A stretch of DNA of 64,000 nucleotides from Gilichinskyi gelida. GTDB lineage: Bacteria > Acidobacteriota > Thermoanaerobaculia > Gp7-AA8. Positions 43,660 to 51,227 of this stretch are shown here, in pieces; the stretch's first letter is position 1, and each line of letters opens with the position of its first letter. The stretch is taken from NCBI GenBank assembly GCA_038040385.1, contig JBBPII010000018.1, positions 1 to 64,000 on the forward strand, in the 5' to 3' direction. A model generated the notes under the pieces. The model was not told where the DNA came from. It was given only the letters and a program-made list of their open reading frames with translations, and searched no databases. The translations under genes and the position numbers were made by a program.

Positions 43660-44080
43660 TCACCGCCGATTCGCCGTCGGGGTAGTAGCGGGGGCGGACG
43701 TACAGCGGCTCGAAGTCGAGGTGGCCGTAGAACGCCTGGGCCACCTCGTTCGACTCGCGCACCTCGAGGGTGATGGTGCGGATGCCGTGCGTGGACGCGA
43801 ACTCCATGCACTCTTCCATCAGCCGCAGGGCGATGCCGCGGCGCCGCTCGCGCTCGTCGACGGCGATCTTGTTGATGTGCATCTCGTCGAAGAACCACAT
43901 GGCGAAGAGATAGCCGACCAGCCTGCCGCCGCGCCGGGCCACCAGGTTGTAGCGGCCGGTGGCTGCCAGCTCGCTCTCGAAGAACTCGCGGCGCCATGGC
44001 GCGGGGAAGCAGAGGGTCTCCAGACGATGCACGGCGTCGAGATCGCCGGCCGATGCGGACGCGATGGTGAGGTCAACCAC
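43640..44080 (-). CDS. rimI: RimI-like N-acetyltransferase
   Basis: The 146-residue GNAT enzyme has the acetyl-CoA site RERRRGIALRLMEECMEFA preceded by EMHINKIAVDE, and the terminal NEVAQAFYGHLDFEPLYVRPRYYPDGESAVIMVRE typical of RimI. RimI acetylates the N-terminus of ribosomal protein S18 in E. coli. The gene is downstream of tsaB with an 8-base overlap, a conserved pairing. The start is GTG 44080. Confidence 0.88.
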   Translation of the reverse strand: MVDLTIASASAGDLDAVHRLETLCFPAPWRREFFESELAATGRYNLVARRGGRLVGYLFAMWFFDEMHINKIAVDERERRRGIALRLMEECMEFASTHGIRTITLEVRESNEVAQAFYGHLDFEPLYVRPRYYPDGESAVIMVREL

Positions 44081-44648
44081 GCTTCAGCTTCTCTTCCGCC
44101 TCAGCCAAGCGCACATAGATCGGCGTGATGTCCGCGTACTCGTCGAGCCGTCCGGCCTCGGCGATGGCGCGCGCGCGCCGCGCGCACGACGCGGCCGGAT
44201 TGCCGGTCTTCAGAAACTCCGCCACGGTCGACCCGCTCGCAGTCTTCGCCAGGTGCGGCGCCGCCACCTCCCGCCCATCCTCGAACTGCGAAACGTAAAA
44301 CTCTCCGCGGCCGGCGTCGTCGACGATCGTCACCCGCCCCGCCGCCGGCGCGATCGCCTCGTGCGTCGACATCGCGCAGACCGGCTTCCCCAACGCCAGC
44401 GCCAACCCCTGCATCGTCGCCAGCCCGATGCGCACGCCGGTGAACGAGCCCGGCCCCCGCGTCACCGCGAACAGATCGATCTCCCGCCGGTCGACGCCCG
44501 CCTCCGCCAGCAGCCAGTCGATCGCCGGCAGCAACTTCTCATTGCGTGAGCCCTTCCCCTCCAGCGCCACGGCGCCAAGCAGCGCGTCGTCGCGCAGCAA
44601 GGCGACGGATAGGAGAGGGAGGGAAGTGTCGGCCGCGAGAATGATCAT
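44073..44648 (-). CDS. tsaB: tRNA threonylcarbamoyladenosine protein TsaB
   Basis: The 191-residue protein has the ASKHA fold N-terminus: MIILAADTSLPLLSVALL, GKGSRNEKLLPAIDWLLAEAG, FAVTRGPGSFTGVRIGLATMQGLALALGKP. TsaB is the scaffold of the TsaBDE complex that makes t6A37 in tRNAs. It is slightly shorter than E. coli TsaB (231). It leads the tsaB-rimI operon. A TGTAGG-type inverted repeat lies 11 bases upstream of ATG 44648. Confidence 0.92.
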   Translation of the reverse strand: MIILAADTSLPLLSVALLRDDALLGAVALEGKGSRNEKLLPAIDWLLAEAGVDRREIDLFAVTRGPGSFTGVRIGLATMQGLALALGKPVCAMSTHEAIAPAAGRVTIVDDAGRGEFYVSQFEDGREVAAPHLAKTASGSTVAEFLKTGNPAASCARRARAIAEAGRLDEYADITPIYVRLAEAEEKLKRG

Positions 44649-44659
44649 CGAAGTACAAA

Positions 44660-44707
44660 TGTAGGGCGGGCCTTAGCCCGCCAGACGGGCTGAAAGCCCG
44701 TCCTACA
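44660..44707. repeat. TGTAGGRCGGGC...GCCCGTCCTACA inverted element
   Basis: TGTAGGGCGGGCCTTAGCCC followed by GACGGGCTGAAAGCCCGTCC. Each half is a hairpin (GGCGGGC/GCCCGCC; GACGGGC/GCCCGTC), and the halves also pair with each other. Same family as 52631-52654 plus 52748-52772. It includes the stop codon of the dCMP deaminase gene. Confidence 0.85.
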
Positions 44708-45128
44708 TCGCCATCCCCAAATCTACAAGCTCGATCCCAACCTGCGCCGCCGTTTCCCGCGACCTCTCATCCCGATAAAACTCCCCGTAGTAAATCTTCT
44801 TGATGCCGGCGTTGGCGATCAGCTTGAAGCAGTTCCAGCAGGGCGAGGCGGTGGTGTAGAGCTCTCCGTCGTCGACCGACACCCCGTTCTTTGCCGCCTG
44901 CAGAATGGCGTTGGCCTCGGCGTGGACGGTGGTGATGCAATGGCCGTCTTCCATGATGCAGCCGGATTCCTCGCAGTGCGGGAGGCCGCGGATGGAGCCG
45001 TTGTATCCGGTGGAGAGCACGGTGCGGTCGCGCACGATCACCGCGCCGACGTGCTTGCGCGGACAGGTCGAGCGCGTAGCCGCCTGATGCGCGATGCCCA
45101 TGAAGTACGCGTTCCATCCCGCTCGCAT
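44703..45128 (-). CDS. dCMP deaminase-family protein (ComEB-like)
   Basis: The 141-residue zinc deaminase has H69-A-E71 (TVHAEANAIL) and the PCxxC pair C97/C100 (SPCWNC). Further metal or structural residues are present in STCPRKHVGAVIV and GLPHCEESGCIMEDGHC. It deaminates dCMP to dUMP for thymidylate synthesis; ComEB homologues have the same fold. The stop lies in the TGTAGG repeat. A TAAAGT box 6 bases before ATG 45128 suggests a leaderless start. A cloverleaf repeat follows immediately. Confidence 0.92.
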   Translation of the reverse strand: MRAGWNAYFMGIAHQAATRSTCPRKHVGAVIVRDRTVLSTGYNGSIRGLPHCEESGCIMEDGHCITTVHAEANAILQAAKNGVSVDDGELYTTASPCWNCFKLIANAGIKKIYYGEFYRDERSRETAAQVGIELVDLGMAM

Positions 45129-45134
45129 GGGCTA

Positions 45135-45140
45135 ACTTTA
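45135..45140 (-). promoter_or_regulatory. Putative -10 box TAAAGT for the dCMP deaminase gene
   Basis: On the minus strand TAAAGT ends 6 bases before ATG 45128. The box lies at the edge of the cloverleaf repeat, whose outer arm contributes TAAA. Confidence 0.33.
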
Positions 45141-45230
45141 TCCTTTGTCGCGCAGCGACAAAGGATCTGGTGCCCACTCGCGCTGCGCACATCGGCGCCA
45201 GATCCTGACGCCTGGCGGCGTCAGGATAAA
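45137..45230. repeat. Cloverleaf-like three-arm inverted repeat
   Basis: Outer stem TTTATCC (45137-45143) / GGATAAA (45224-45230). Arm 1 TTTGTCGC-GCA-GCGACAAA. Arm 2 GGATCTGGTGCC / GGCGCCAGATCC around a 19-base loop. Arm 3 TGACGCC-TGGC-GGCGTCA. The stems follow one another without spacer bases, so a four-way junction can form. It abuts the truncated receiver gene. Confidence 0.88.
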
Positions 45231-45235
45231 CTCGC

Positions 45236-45562
45236 GTGCGCCGGCTCTACGCCATCGGCCTCAACCAGCGCGGGTTCGAAGTGAAGCTCGCCGCCAACGG
45301 CGCCGAGGCCGTCGACCGCATCGCCCTCGAGCGCCCCGACGTCGTGCTGCTCGACTGGGTCATGCCGCTCATGGACGGCAGCGAGGTCCTCACCCGGCTG
45401 CGCGAGGCCATCAACGCCGACATCCCCGTCATCGTCATCAGCGGCCACCCGCAACCCGAAGAGAGTCAACGAGATCCGCGCATCCAGTCGTGGCTCACCA
45501 AGCCTGTGACCATCGACGAGCTGGTGACCGAGCTCGGGTGGAATGAAGCTGGGCGATCTTAA
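45236..45562 (+). pseudogene. N-terminally truncated response-regulator receiver
   Basis: The 108-residue frame from GTG 45236 encodes most of a receiver domain: RRLYAIGLNQRGFEVKLAAN, the phospho-acceptor Asp in VVLLDWVMPLMDGSEVLTRL, VIVISGHP and the switch Lys in SWLTKPVTIDEL. The first beta strand with the acidic pair (usual IL-VVDDD) is missing. The coding sequence begins 5 bases after the cloverleaf repeat, as if the repeat had replaced the 5' end. Without the acidic pocket it cannot bind Mg2+ normally, so it is probably non-functional. Confidence 0.72.
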
Positions 45563-45800
45563 GCAGCCGCGCGCCCCGCTTCAGCCACGGTTTGATGGTG
45601 CCAACCGGTTCCTCTCGGCCTTACAGTCGCCGTTGCGGGGTCCGGCGGCGCCACTTGGCCGGGCTTCATGACCCAGGGGTAGGGAAACGGCGAATTCTGT
45701 CACTCCCAAAGTGGGTCCAGATTCGTTCTCACAGCTAACTCGCGCCCCCGCGCCGAAATGCAGCCGTGTGCCTCAGGGTTGCGATTATGGAAAGGTGTCC
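45563..45800. other. Spacer before the radical SAM operon
   Basis: 238 bases with no good reading frame. It contains TCACTCCCAAAGTGGGTCCA (45699-45718), which looks to me like debris of an insertion sequence end, but I cannot name the element. AAAGG at 45790 is the probable ribosome site for the next gene. It marks the left border of the lower-GC island. Confidence 0.35.
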
Positions 45801-46871
45801 ATGCCGGTTGAATCGTCCGCTGTCACCGCTGTCGCTGCGCGCTATTTGTCGGCGGGCGCGGCTGACGTGTACACGACGCTCATGGACGCCGGGAGCATCA
45901 CGATCAGCTCCGAACTCGAATCGACGTATCTTGAAGCCGCGACCATGCTCGAGGAGTACGGCTTTTCGTTTCGGCGGAACAGCGAGTGGGGCTACGAACT
46001 CCTTCCAACGCCCGCCGAGCTGCTCGTACCGTCGTTACTGTATCGGCTGGAATGGGCGTACCCGCCGTTCGGGCACCTTGATCGCCTGACCCACGAAGAA
46101 GTCCGCGCCGCTTTGGAGCATTCGCTCGATGGTGCTGAGATGGCATCGGTCGAAGTCCCGGCAGCGTCGCAGACGCTCGTCGGTGCTGCGCAGATCGACG
46201 CGTTTGTCGCTCGCGTGATCGTCGACTCGGCGATCGTCCGGGCACTCTCCGCAGCTGAGTGGAGCAACAACTTGCCCTTGGTCTGGTCGGCGATCACCGA
46301 GGGCATGCGCGACGGCATGGAGTACCACCGTGTCGTATCGCCGCTCGGCCTCGCTGCATTCGGCTGGGACGTTAATCAGCGCGACGTCCACGATGTCGGT
46401 GTCGACCTCCGCGTCAGTCTTCGCCCGCAGACCTCACCGTTCTATCTGTTCGCTGATTCCGAGCAGAGTCTCGCCGCCTTGGTGTTCGTCCCCCCGATGA
46501 GTGGCCGTGGCGAGCCACGCGCGACGTACACGCAGCTCGCGCAGCTAACGAATCAATTCCTTGAGATGTTCAACGGTATTTGGGAGGACGCGGTCCCTGC
46601 GACATACGTGCTCGAGCAACTGCGCCTCCGTCGCCAGGCGTTCATCGATGCAGCATCCGATGCGGGCGGAGTGCGAGCCGCGGACGTCGCAGCGACACTG
46701 TTCGACAAAGGGGTTTTCGCGGAGGTGCCGGCCGCTGACGAGGCCGTCGCGACCCTCGTCGCGCAGGGATTGGTCATCTCCTCTCGCTACACCATCGGCC
46801 TCACAAGGCTCGTTCCGAATCTGACTGACACAATCGCCGACATCGTCCGTGGTTATGGAGCTTCCTCATGA
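45801..46871 (+). CDS. TrmB-like winged-helix regulator (putative)
   Basis: The 356-residue protein begins with a helical segment fitting a winged helix (VTAVAARYLSAGAADVYTTLMDAGSITISSELESTYLEAATMLEEYGF). The central part has a TrmB/PLD-like pattern (VDLRVSLRPQTSPFYLFADSEQSLAALVFVP), and a C-terminal helical domain may include a second winged helix (VRAADVAATLFDKGVF). It could regulate the operon or act as partner of the radical SAM enzyme. ATG 45801 follows AAAGG; frames further upstream are non-coding. It overlaps the next gene in ATGA. Confidence 0.6.
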   Translation: MPVESSAVTAVAARYLSAGAADVYTTLMDAGSITISSELESTYLEAATMLEEYGFSFRRNSEWGYELLPTPAELLVPSLLYRLEWAYPPFGHLDRLTHEEVRAALEHSLDGAEMASVEVPAASQTLVGAAQIDAFVARVIVDSAIVRALSAAEWSNNLPLVWSAITEGMRDGMEYHRVVSPLGLAAFGWDVNQRDVHDVGVDLRVSLRPQTSPFYLFADSEQSLAALVFVPPMSGRGEPRATYTQLAQLTNQFLEMFNGIWEDAVPATYVLEQLRLRRQAFIDAASDAGGVRAADVAATLFDKGVFAEVPAADEAVATLVAQGLVISSRYTIGLTRLVPNLTDTIADIVRGYGASS

Positions 46872-48166
46872 CGCAACTCTCGCAGGCTGCACGTTTCCGA
46901 ACATTCGGGGCTGAAGGTGCGAAGGACGAGCTTCGCGCATTCTTGCTGGAACGGCTCGCACTCACGGACGCCGACTATGAAGCGATCGTCACGTACCTCC
47001 AGACGCGCGCTGCCGAGGTTCGCGGCAAAGACACGTTCGGGATCGTGTACGACATCACGCGCGTCTGCAATCTCGAGTGCGCGCATTGCTGCGTGAGCGC
47101 CATTTTCAAGCGCGACCCGGGTGATGCGAAATTCGAGACGACCACTGACCAGGTGTTCACGATTCTCGACAAGGTCCATGCCTACACGTCGGCTAAAGGT
47201 TTCCCGAACGTCTTTCTGATCTTCGGCGGCGGCGAGCCGACGATCCGTCCGGATTTCCCGGAGGTTGCACGGCATGCGCGTGAGCTGTTCGGGGTGGCCG
47301 GTGTGGGTATGAACAGCAACGGGACGACGCTCACTGCAAAAGAGCTTCTAGCGTTGAGCGAACACCTCGGATTCATCGAGATCAGCATCGACGGTTTTGA
47401 GAGCTACCACAATGCTTGGCGTGACCCAAAGACGCGGACCCTGTTCGACAGCCCCTATGCCAAGACGCTCGGCCTTGTGCAGGACGCGTTGAAGTATGAG
47501 GAACTCGCTGAGAAGATCGAGGTGTCGTCCGCCGTGACGACAGAGAACATCAACGATCTCCGCGCGTTCGCGGAGCACCTTGCCTCACTTGGTGTCCGCC
47601 AGTACAGCGTCCACCGCGCCATGCCCGTGGGCCGCATGGGTTTGCGGTTCGACCGCATCCCGTCGATGGAGCAGTACGCGCGGCTGCTCCTCGACGTGGC
47701 GTGGTTGCGGGCGAACACGCCTCTCACCACGCTCCACCTCCACCACTCGCTTGAGACGATCTACTCGGTTCTGTTTCTCGGTCACGACATCCACGCATCG
47801 GACCTGCTCACGGGATCGGGCCGCCATTCCATCGGGCTCGATCCGCAGGGGAACGTCTATTTCGATCCGTGGTGCGTCGTTCCGCCGTTCAATCGCCTCG
47901 CGGCTGGCAATCTCCTCACGGAGGGCTCAACGCTCAAGGAGATCGTGGAGACGGAGGGCAGCCTCATCCGGATCGCGGACGAATATGCGAAACAGGAGGT
48001 ACGGTGCAATGGATGCCGGATGAAGTGCTCGGGCGGGATGCGGTTCAACGCGCTCGGCCACTTCCTCTTTTCGCGGTTCGGGAACAAGATCAATGATGCG
48101 ACCGTGCCGGATATGGTTGCAGGGATGTCCGAGATCGATCCTGCGTGTCCTCTTTACGAAGCGTGA
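46868..48166 (+). CDS. Radical SAM enzyme with C-terminal cysteine cluster
   Basis: The 432-residue protein has the radical SAM motif C67-x3-C71-x2-C74 (ITRVCNLECAHCC), a GGE motif (LIFGGGEPTIRPDFPEVARHA) and EISIDGF for the barrel. A C-terminal extension carries further cysteines (DPWCVVPPF; C379-x2-C382-x3-C386 in RCNGCRMKCSGG; C426), like a shortened SPASM/Twitch domain that binds an extra iron-sulfur cluster. Such enzymes modify peptides or small molecules by radical chemistry. No precursor peptide is seen nearby. It overlaps the upstream gene and lies 40 bases before the second radical SAM gene. Confidence 0.88.
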   Translation: MTQLSQAARFRTFGAEGAKDELRAFLLERLALTDADYEAIVTYLQTRAAEVRGKDTFGIVYDITRVCNLECAHCCVSAIFKRDPGDAKFETTTDQVFTILDKVHAYTSAKGFPNVFLIFGGGEPTIRPDFPEVARHARELFGVAGVGMNSNGTTLTAKELLALSEHLGFIEISIDGFESYHNAWRDPKTRTLFDSPYAKTLGLVQDALKYEELAEKIEVSSAVTTENINDLRAFAEHLASLGVRQYSVHRAMPVGRMGLRFDRIPSMEQYARLLLDVAWLRANTPLTTLHLHHSLETIYSVLFLGHDIHASDLLTGSGRHSIGLDPQGNVYFDPWCVVPPFNRLAAGNLLTEGSTLKEIVETEGSLIRIADEYAKQEVRCNGCRMKCSGGMRFNALGHFLFSRFGNKINDATVPDMVAGMSEIDPACPLYEA

Positions 48167-48206
48167 ACCGACGGCTAGGGTACGAAGACGAAAAGGCTAA
48201 ACGACC

Positions 48207-49052
48207 ATGGAAGTTCAAGAAACAACCGCGAAATCGATCCTCGTCGCGTCAAAGCTGCCGGACACCGACTACGTCGTGAACCCGTACACAGGATGTGTCT
48301 TCGGCTGCTCATACTGTTACGCGAGCTTCATGGGTCGGTTCGTCGGGGAGCCCTTCGAGAATTGGGGCAACTACCTCTACGTGAAGGTGAACGCGCCCGA
48401 GGTGCTCGACGCAGAACTCGCTGCGCTCTCCGAAGAGAAACGAACATCGCGCGTGCTGCTGAGTTCCGTTACGGATGCCTACCAGTACGCTGAGCGGAAG
48501 TACCTTGTTACGCGACGGATTCTCGAGACTTTCGTTCGCCATGACTATCCCGGTCTCGTAAGCGTCCTTACCAAGTCTCCGCTGGTGGTGCGTGACATCG
48601 ATCTCCTGACGCAGCTCCGCACGAAAGAGGTCGGAATGACGATTACGACGACAGACGATCGGACGAGCCGTGAACTCGAAGTGCGCGCGCCGCTCGCAAG
48701 CGCACGTCTCGACGCGCTGCGACAGCTTCATGCGGCGGGCATCCCCACCTACGCCTTCATCGGGCCGCTCCTCCCGCACTTCTTCGATCGCCCGGATCTG
48801 CTTGAGGAGTTGTTTGCCGCTGTCGCGGACACGGGCGTGACCTCGCTCTTCGTCGAGCACATCAATCTGAAGCCATACATCCGCAATCGCCTCGTCGGGA
48901 TCCTCTCGGCCGATCGACCTGACGCCGCTGAGATTTATTCGCCCGAGCGGGAACGCGCGGCGCGGAAGGAGCTCGATGCGCTCGTCGAATCGCTCGTCGC
49001 TCGTCATGGATTGTCGCTACGCCTCGGTCGCGTGCTTACGCACGGGGAGTGA
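48207..49052 (+). CDS. Radical SAM protein, spore-photoproduct-lyase-like
   Basis: The 281-residue protein has C30-x3-C34-x2-C37 in NPYTGCVFGCSYCYASFMGRF, the pattern of the SplB/Rv2578c-like group. It continues with LLSSVTDAYQYAERKYLVTRRIL, VLTKSPLVVRDIDLL, GMTITTTDDR and TYAFIGPLLPHF. True spore photoproduct lyase repairs a thymine dimer; members of this group outside spore-formers are uncharacterised. The nearby nucleotide and sugar kinases make a nucleoside-type substrate conceivable. It is separated by only 6 bases from the kinase gene. Confidence 0.87.
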   Translation: MEVQETTAKSILVASKLPDTDYVVNPYTGCVFGCSYCYASFMGRFVGEPFENWGNYLYVKVNAPEVLDAELAALSEEKRTSRVLLSSVTDAYQYAERKYLVTRRILETFVRHDYPGLVSVLTKSPLVVRDIDLLTQLRTKEVGMTITTTDDRTSRELEVRAPLASARLDALRQLHAAGIPTYAFIGPLLPHFFDRPDLLEELFAAVADTGVTSLFVEHINLKPYIRNRLVGILSADRPDAAEIYSPERERAARKELDALVESLVARHGLSLRLGRVLTHGE

Positions 49053-49058
49053 TCCCCG

Positions 49059-49742
49059 GTGCCGATGGGTCAATACGTCGCGGTTGAAGGCATCGACGGC
49101 AGCGGAAAGACGGAGGTCGTACGGCGCGTCGTGGCAGCCCTGCACAACAACGGACGGACCGTGCATGTGTTCCCGTACATGGGACGCAGCGACTCAGTGA
49201 TCGGCAGATTTCTTGATCGCCACCTCTTTGCGGGCTGCAGTTCCGCTGTGGGACGCGTGCTCGATCGTCTACCGACGCTGAAACTGCTCATGTTCCAGCT
49301 GAATGCCGCGACGAACTGGTGGCGCCTGCGTCGTGCAGAGTCGCTGCGCCCATCCGACGTCGCGATCATCGTGGGCGATCGGAGCATTGTCTCGGCGAGC
49401 GTGATCTTTCCGGCTGCCTGGCGACCGTGGGCTGTGACGCGCGCCCTCCTGCGTCTCACCGCGGCAGCACCGACTCCGGCGCGCATCGTCTACCTGGCGA
49501 TCCCGCCGGAGCTCGCGCATCAGCGAATCCAGGCGCGATCAAAGCCGCTCGCGAACGAGAGCGTCGATGCGCTACGCGCAGCTGCGTCGGCGTATGAGGC
49601 GGCACTCGACGTGCGCCGCTGGTGGTTTGCCTTCGAGGTCTCGACCGTCGATGCATCACGCGCACTCGATGATGTCGTTGCCAGCGCAAGCGCTGCCGCG
49701 CGGCTGGAGTTTCAGGAGGAAGGGAGGACGGCTTGCGCCTGA
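49059..49742 (+). CDS. Thymidylate-kinase-like P-loop protein
   Basis: The 227-residue protein begins with a phosphate-binding loop, YVAVEGIDGSGKTEVVRRVV, diagnostic of the thymidylate kinase family. A DR[SY]-type motif (VGDRSIVSASVIFP) and the base-domain RIVYLAIPPELAHQRIQARSK follow. The LID is short and the usual TMPK Tyr/Arg residues are not obvious, so the substrate may be a different nucleoside monophosphate. GTG 49059 is preceded by GGGGAG; ATG 49065 is the alternative. A real tmk is expected elsewhere, since this copy lies in an accessory operon. Confidence 0.82.
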   Translation: MPMGQYVAVEGIDGSGKTEVVRRVVAALHNNGRTVHVFPYMGRSDSVIGRFLDRHLFAGCSSAVGRVLDRLPTLKLLMFQLNAATNWWRLRRAESLRPSDVAIIVGDRSIVSASVIFPAAWRPWAVTRALLRLTAAAPTPARIVYLAIPPELAHQRIQARSKPLANESVDALRAAASAYEAALDVRRWWFAFEVSTVDASRALDDVVASASAAARLEFQEEGRTACA

Positions 49743-50230
49743 GCATTTCACGCGCCGAACTTGCAGCGTTCCTGATTGCCGCGAAGCAACGTACCTTTGC
49801 TAGCGGCGAGGACGCCAAGCGCCTTCGTGACGGCGGACGGCTATTCGCCCATCGCGAAGGAGACTGGTCGTACCGCGATCAGTACTACGGGAGTCGCTTC
49901 GATAGCGGCCTGGAGGTGGTCGTGTTCGCAACGGTTCCGGTTTGGGCGATGGTATACCGGGGTGGAATGCTCGCAAAGTACGATCCCGACGCAGCCGCGG
50001 CATTCGCCGTCTTGAAGGATGCTCTCAGGCGTCCACCCGCGGACCTCCCCGTGCGCGGACCCGCGCACCTCGTCGCCGGCATATGGGAGTACGCCTGCCG
50101 AGTGCGCGGATCGCTCTTCGAGTTCTCCGGGGAGGAGATCATGCGACGAGGCGGCCGACGCGCGTATTACCGCGCGTTCACAGGTGGCACGCTGCGTCAT
50201 CGTAGCCATGACATCGAGTTCATAGCGTGA
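49733..50230 (+). CDS. DUF5680 domain protein
   Basis: The 165-residue soluble protein matches the DUF5680 pattern: AAFLIAAKQRTFASGEDAKR, then REGDWSYRDQYYGSRFDSGLEVVVFATVPVWAMVYRGGML. The function of DUF5680 is unknown. TTG 49733 has a good ribosome site (GGAAGGGAGG) and overlaps the kinase gene by 10 bases. The stop overlaps the next start in GTGA. Its tight coupling between two kinases suggests a role in the same pathway. Confidence 0.72.
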   Translation: MRLSISRAELAAFLIAAKQRTFASGEDAKRLRDGGRLFAHREGDWSYRDQYYGSRFDSGLEVVVFATVPVWAMVYRGGMLAKYDPDAAAAFAVLKDALRRPPADLPVRGPAHLVAGIWEYACRVRGSLFEFSGEEIMRRGGRRAYYRAFTGGTLRHRSHDIEFIA

Positions 50231-51090
50231 CGAGAATTGTCGTCGTCGGAAACGTCAGCTGCGATCGGCTATTGCTCGTTGAGAAGTTGCCGAAACCAAA
50301 TTGTGACGTCGTTGTTCGGCAAACTGCGCTTCTCGATGGTGGTGCGGCCGCAAATGTCGCAGCCGCCATCGCGGCGAACAGCGGCAGGGCAGCGCTCGCA
50401 TCTGCCGTGGGTCGCGATGCGTGGGGCCGCCGGCTGCTGCAAAATCTCCGCACAGCGGGCGTCGACACGCGATTCTGCGCCCGCTCCACTCGAGCGACCA
50501 CCGAGTTCGTGGTGGCGATGGCTGCCAACGGTGATCGCACGTTCTACGTCGATCTCGCGGGCGCGTCTTTCTCCTACGACGCCTCGCCCGTGTACGAGCG
50601 GCTTGGTGCGACCGACGCCGTAGCGTTCGTGGGCTGTCGCTTCGATGCAGTACGCGCGCACGCGCACGCAATGGCGCAGCGCGGCGTTCGTCTTTACGCC
50701 GCGCTCGGTTTCTGGATGGCCTCGGGCGAGCTCGCGAATGTGGACCCGATGTTCACACACGCCTTACGTGGATGTTTTCTGAACAAGGATGAGTGGTCGG
50801 CGCTGCCGAGCACGTGGCGGGAGTCGCTCCTCGATCCGGCGTACCTCGCGGACGGCCGCTTCGTCATCGTTACGAGGGGTGCGGCCAGCACTTCCGTGTT
50901 CACCGCCGCGGGGGAGATGGTCGAACACCCCCTGCCCATCCGGCGCGTTGTCAATACGCTCGGCTGCGGCGACGGCTTCATGGGCGCGTTCCTTGCGGAA
51001 AGTGTGAAGGGTCATTCCCTATCGCGTTGCGTGCGGCGCGGGCACAGCTTTGCCGGTCGTATCGCGGGAAGGACTGCAGAGCGCTTGTAG
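50227..51090 (+). CDS. PfkB family carbohydrate/nucleoside kinase
   Basis: The 287-residue ribokinase-fold enzyme has the N-terminal VVVGNVSCDRLLLVEKLPKP and the GGAAANVAAAIA motif. Its C-terminal signature reads RRVVNTLGCGDGFMGAFLAE, with the anion hole and the catalytic Asp; the usual DTxGAGD is NTLGCGD, so the first Asp is Asn. Family members phosphorylate sugars or nucleosides. It is the last gene of the six-gene operon. GTG 50227 overlaps the upstream TGA. Confidence 0.87.
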   Translation: MTRIVVVGNVSCDRLLLVEKLPKPNCDVVVRQTALLDGGAAANVAAAIAANSGRAALASAVGRDAWGRRLLQNLRTAGVDTRFCARSTRATTEFVVAMAANGDRTFYVDLAGASFSYDASPVYERLGATDAVAFVGCRFDAVRAHAHAMAQRGVRLYAALGFWMASGELANVDPMFTHALRGCFLNKDEWSALPSTWRESLLDPAYLADGRFVIVTRGAASTSVFTAAGEMVEHPLPIRRVVNTLGCGDGFMGAFLAESVKGHSLSRCVRRGHSFAGRIAGRTAERL

Positions 51091-51212
51091 CCCAGGGATA
51101 CGGCAGGATCGCGCATACCGCATGCAGGCGACCGCTCGATGCCGCGCTTTATCGAGGCGCTCACAACGACTCATATGCGCGGGTGACGTTCCAGACCTTC
51201 GGGGCATTAGGC

Positions 51213-51218
51213 TACAAT
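51213..51218 (+). promoter_or_regulatory. Putative -10 box TACAAT, leaderless-type
   Basis: TACAAT ends 9 bases before ATG 51228. The sequence from the box end to the ATG (CGCCCGCTC) is identical to that before the methyltransferase gene at 3657. No Shine-Dalgarno sequence. Confidence 0.42.
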
Positions 51219-51227
51219 CGCCCGCTC

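Noticed and set aside
45570..45700. CCCCGCAACGG on the minus strand resembles part of a cobalamin riboswitch
   Set aside because: The other conserved B12-riboswitch blocks are missing, and no suitable gene follows in that orientation.
46868..48166. Radical SAM plus nucleotide-kinase-like gene suggested a prokaryotic viperin
   Set aside because: The sequence around C67-C74 (CNLECAHCC) and the C-terminal cysteine cluster fit SPASM-like enzymes, not viperins, so only a loose analogy is kept.
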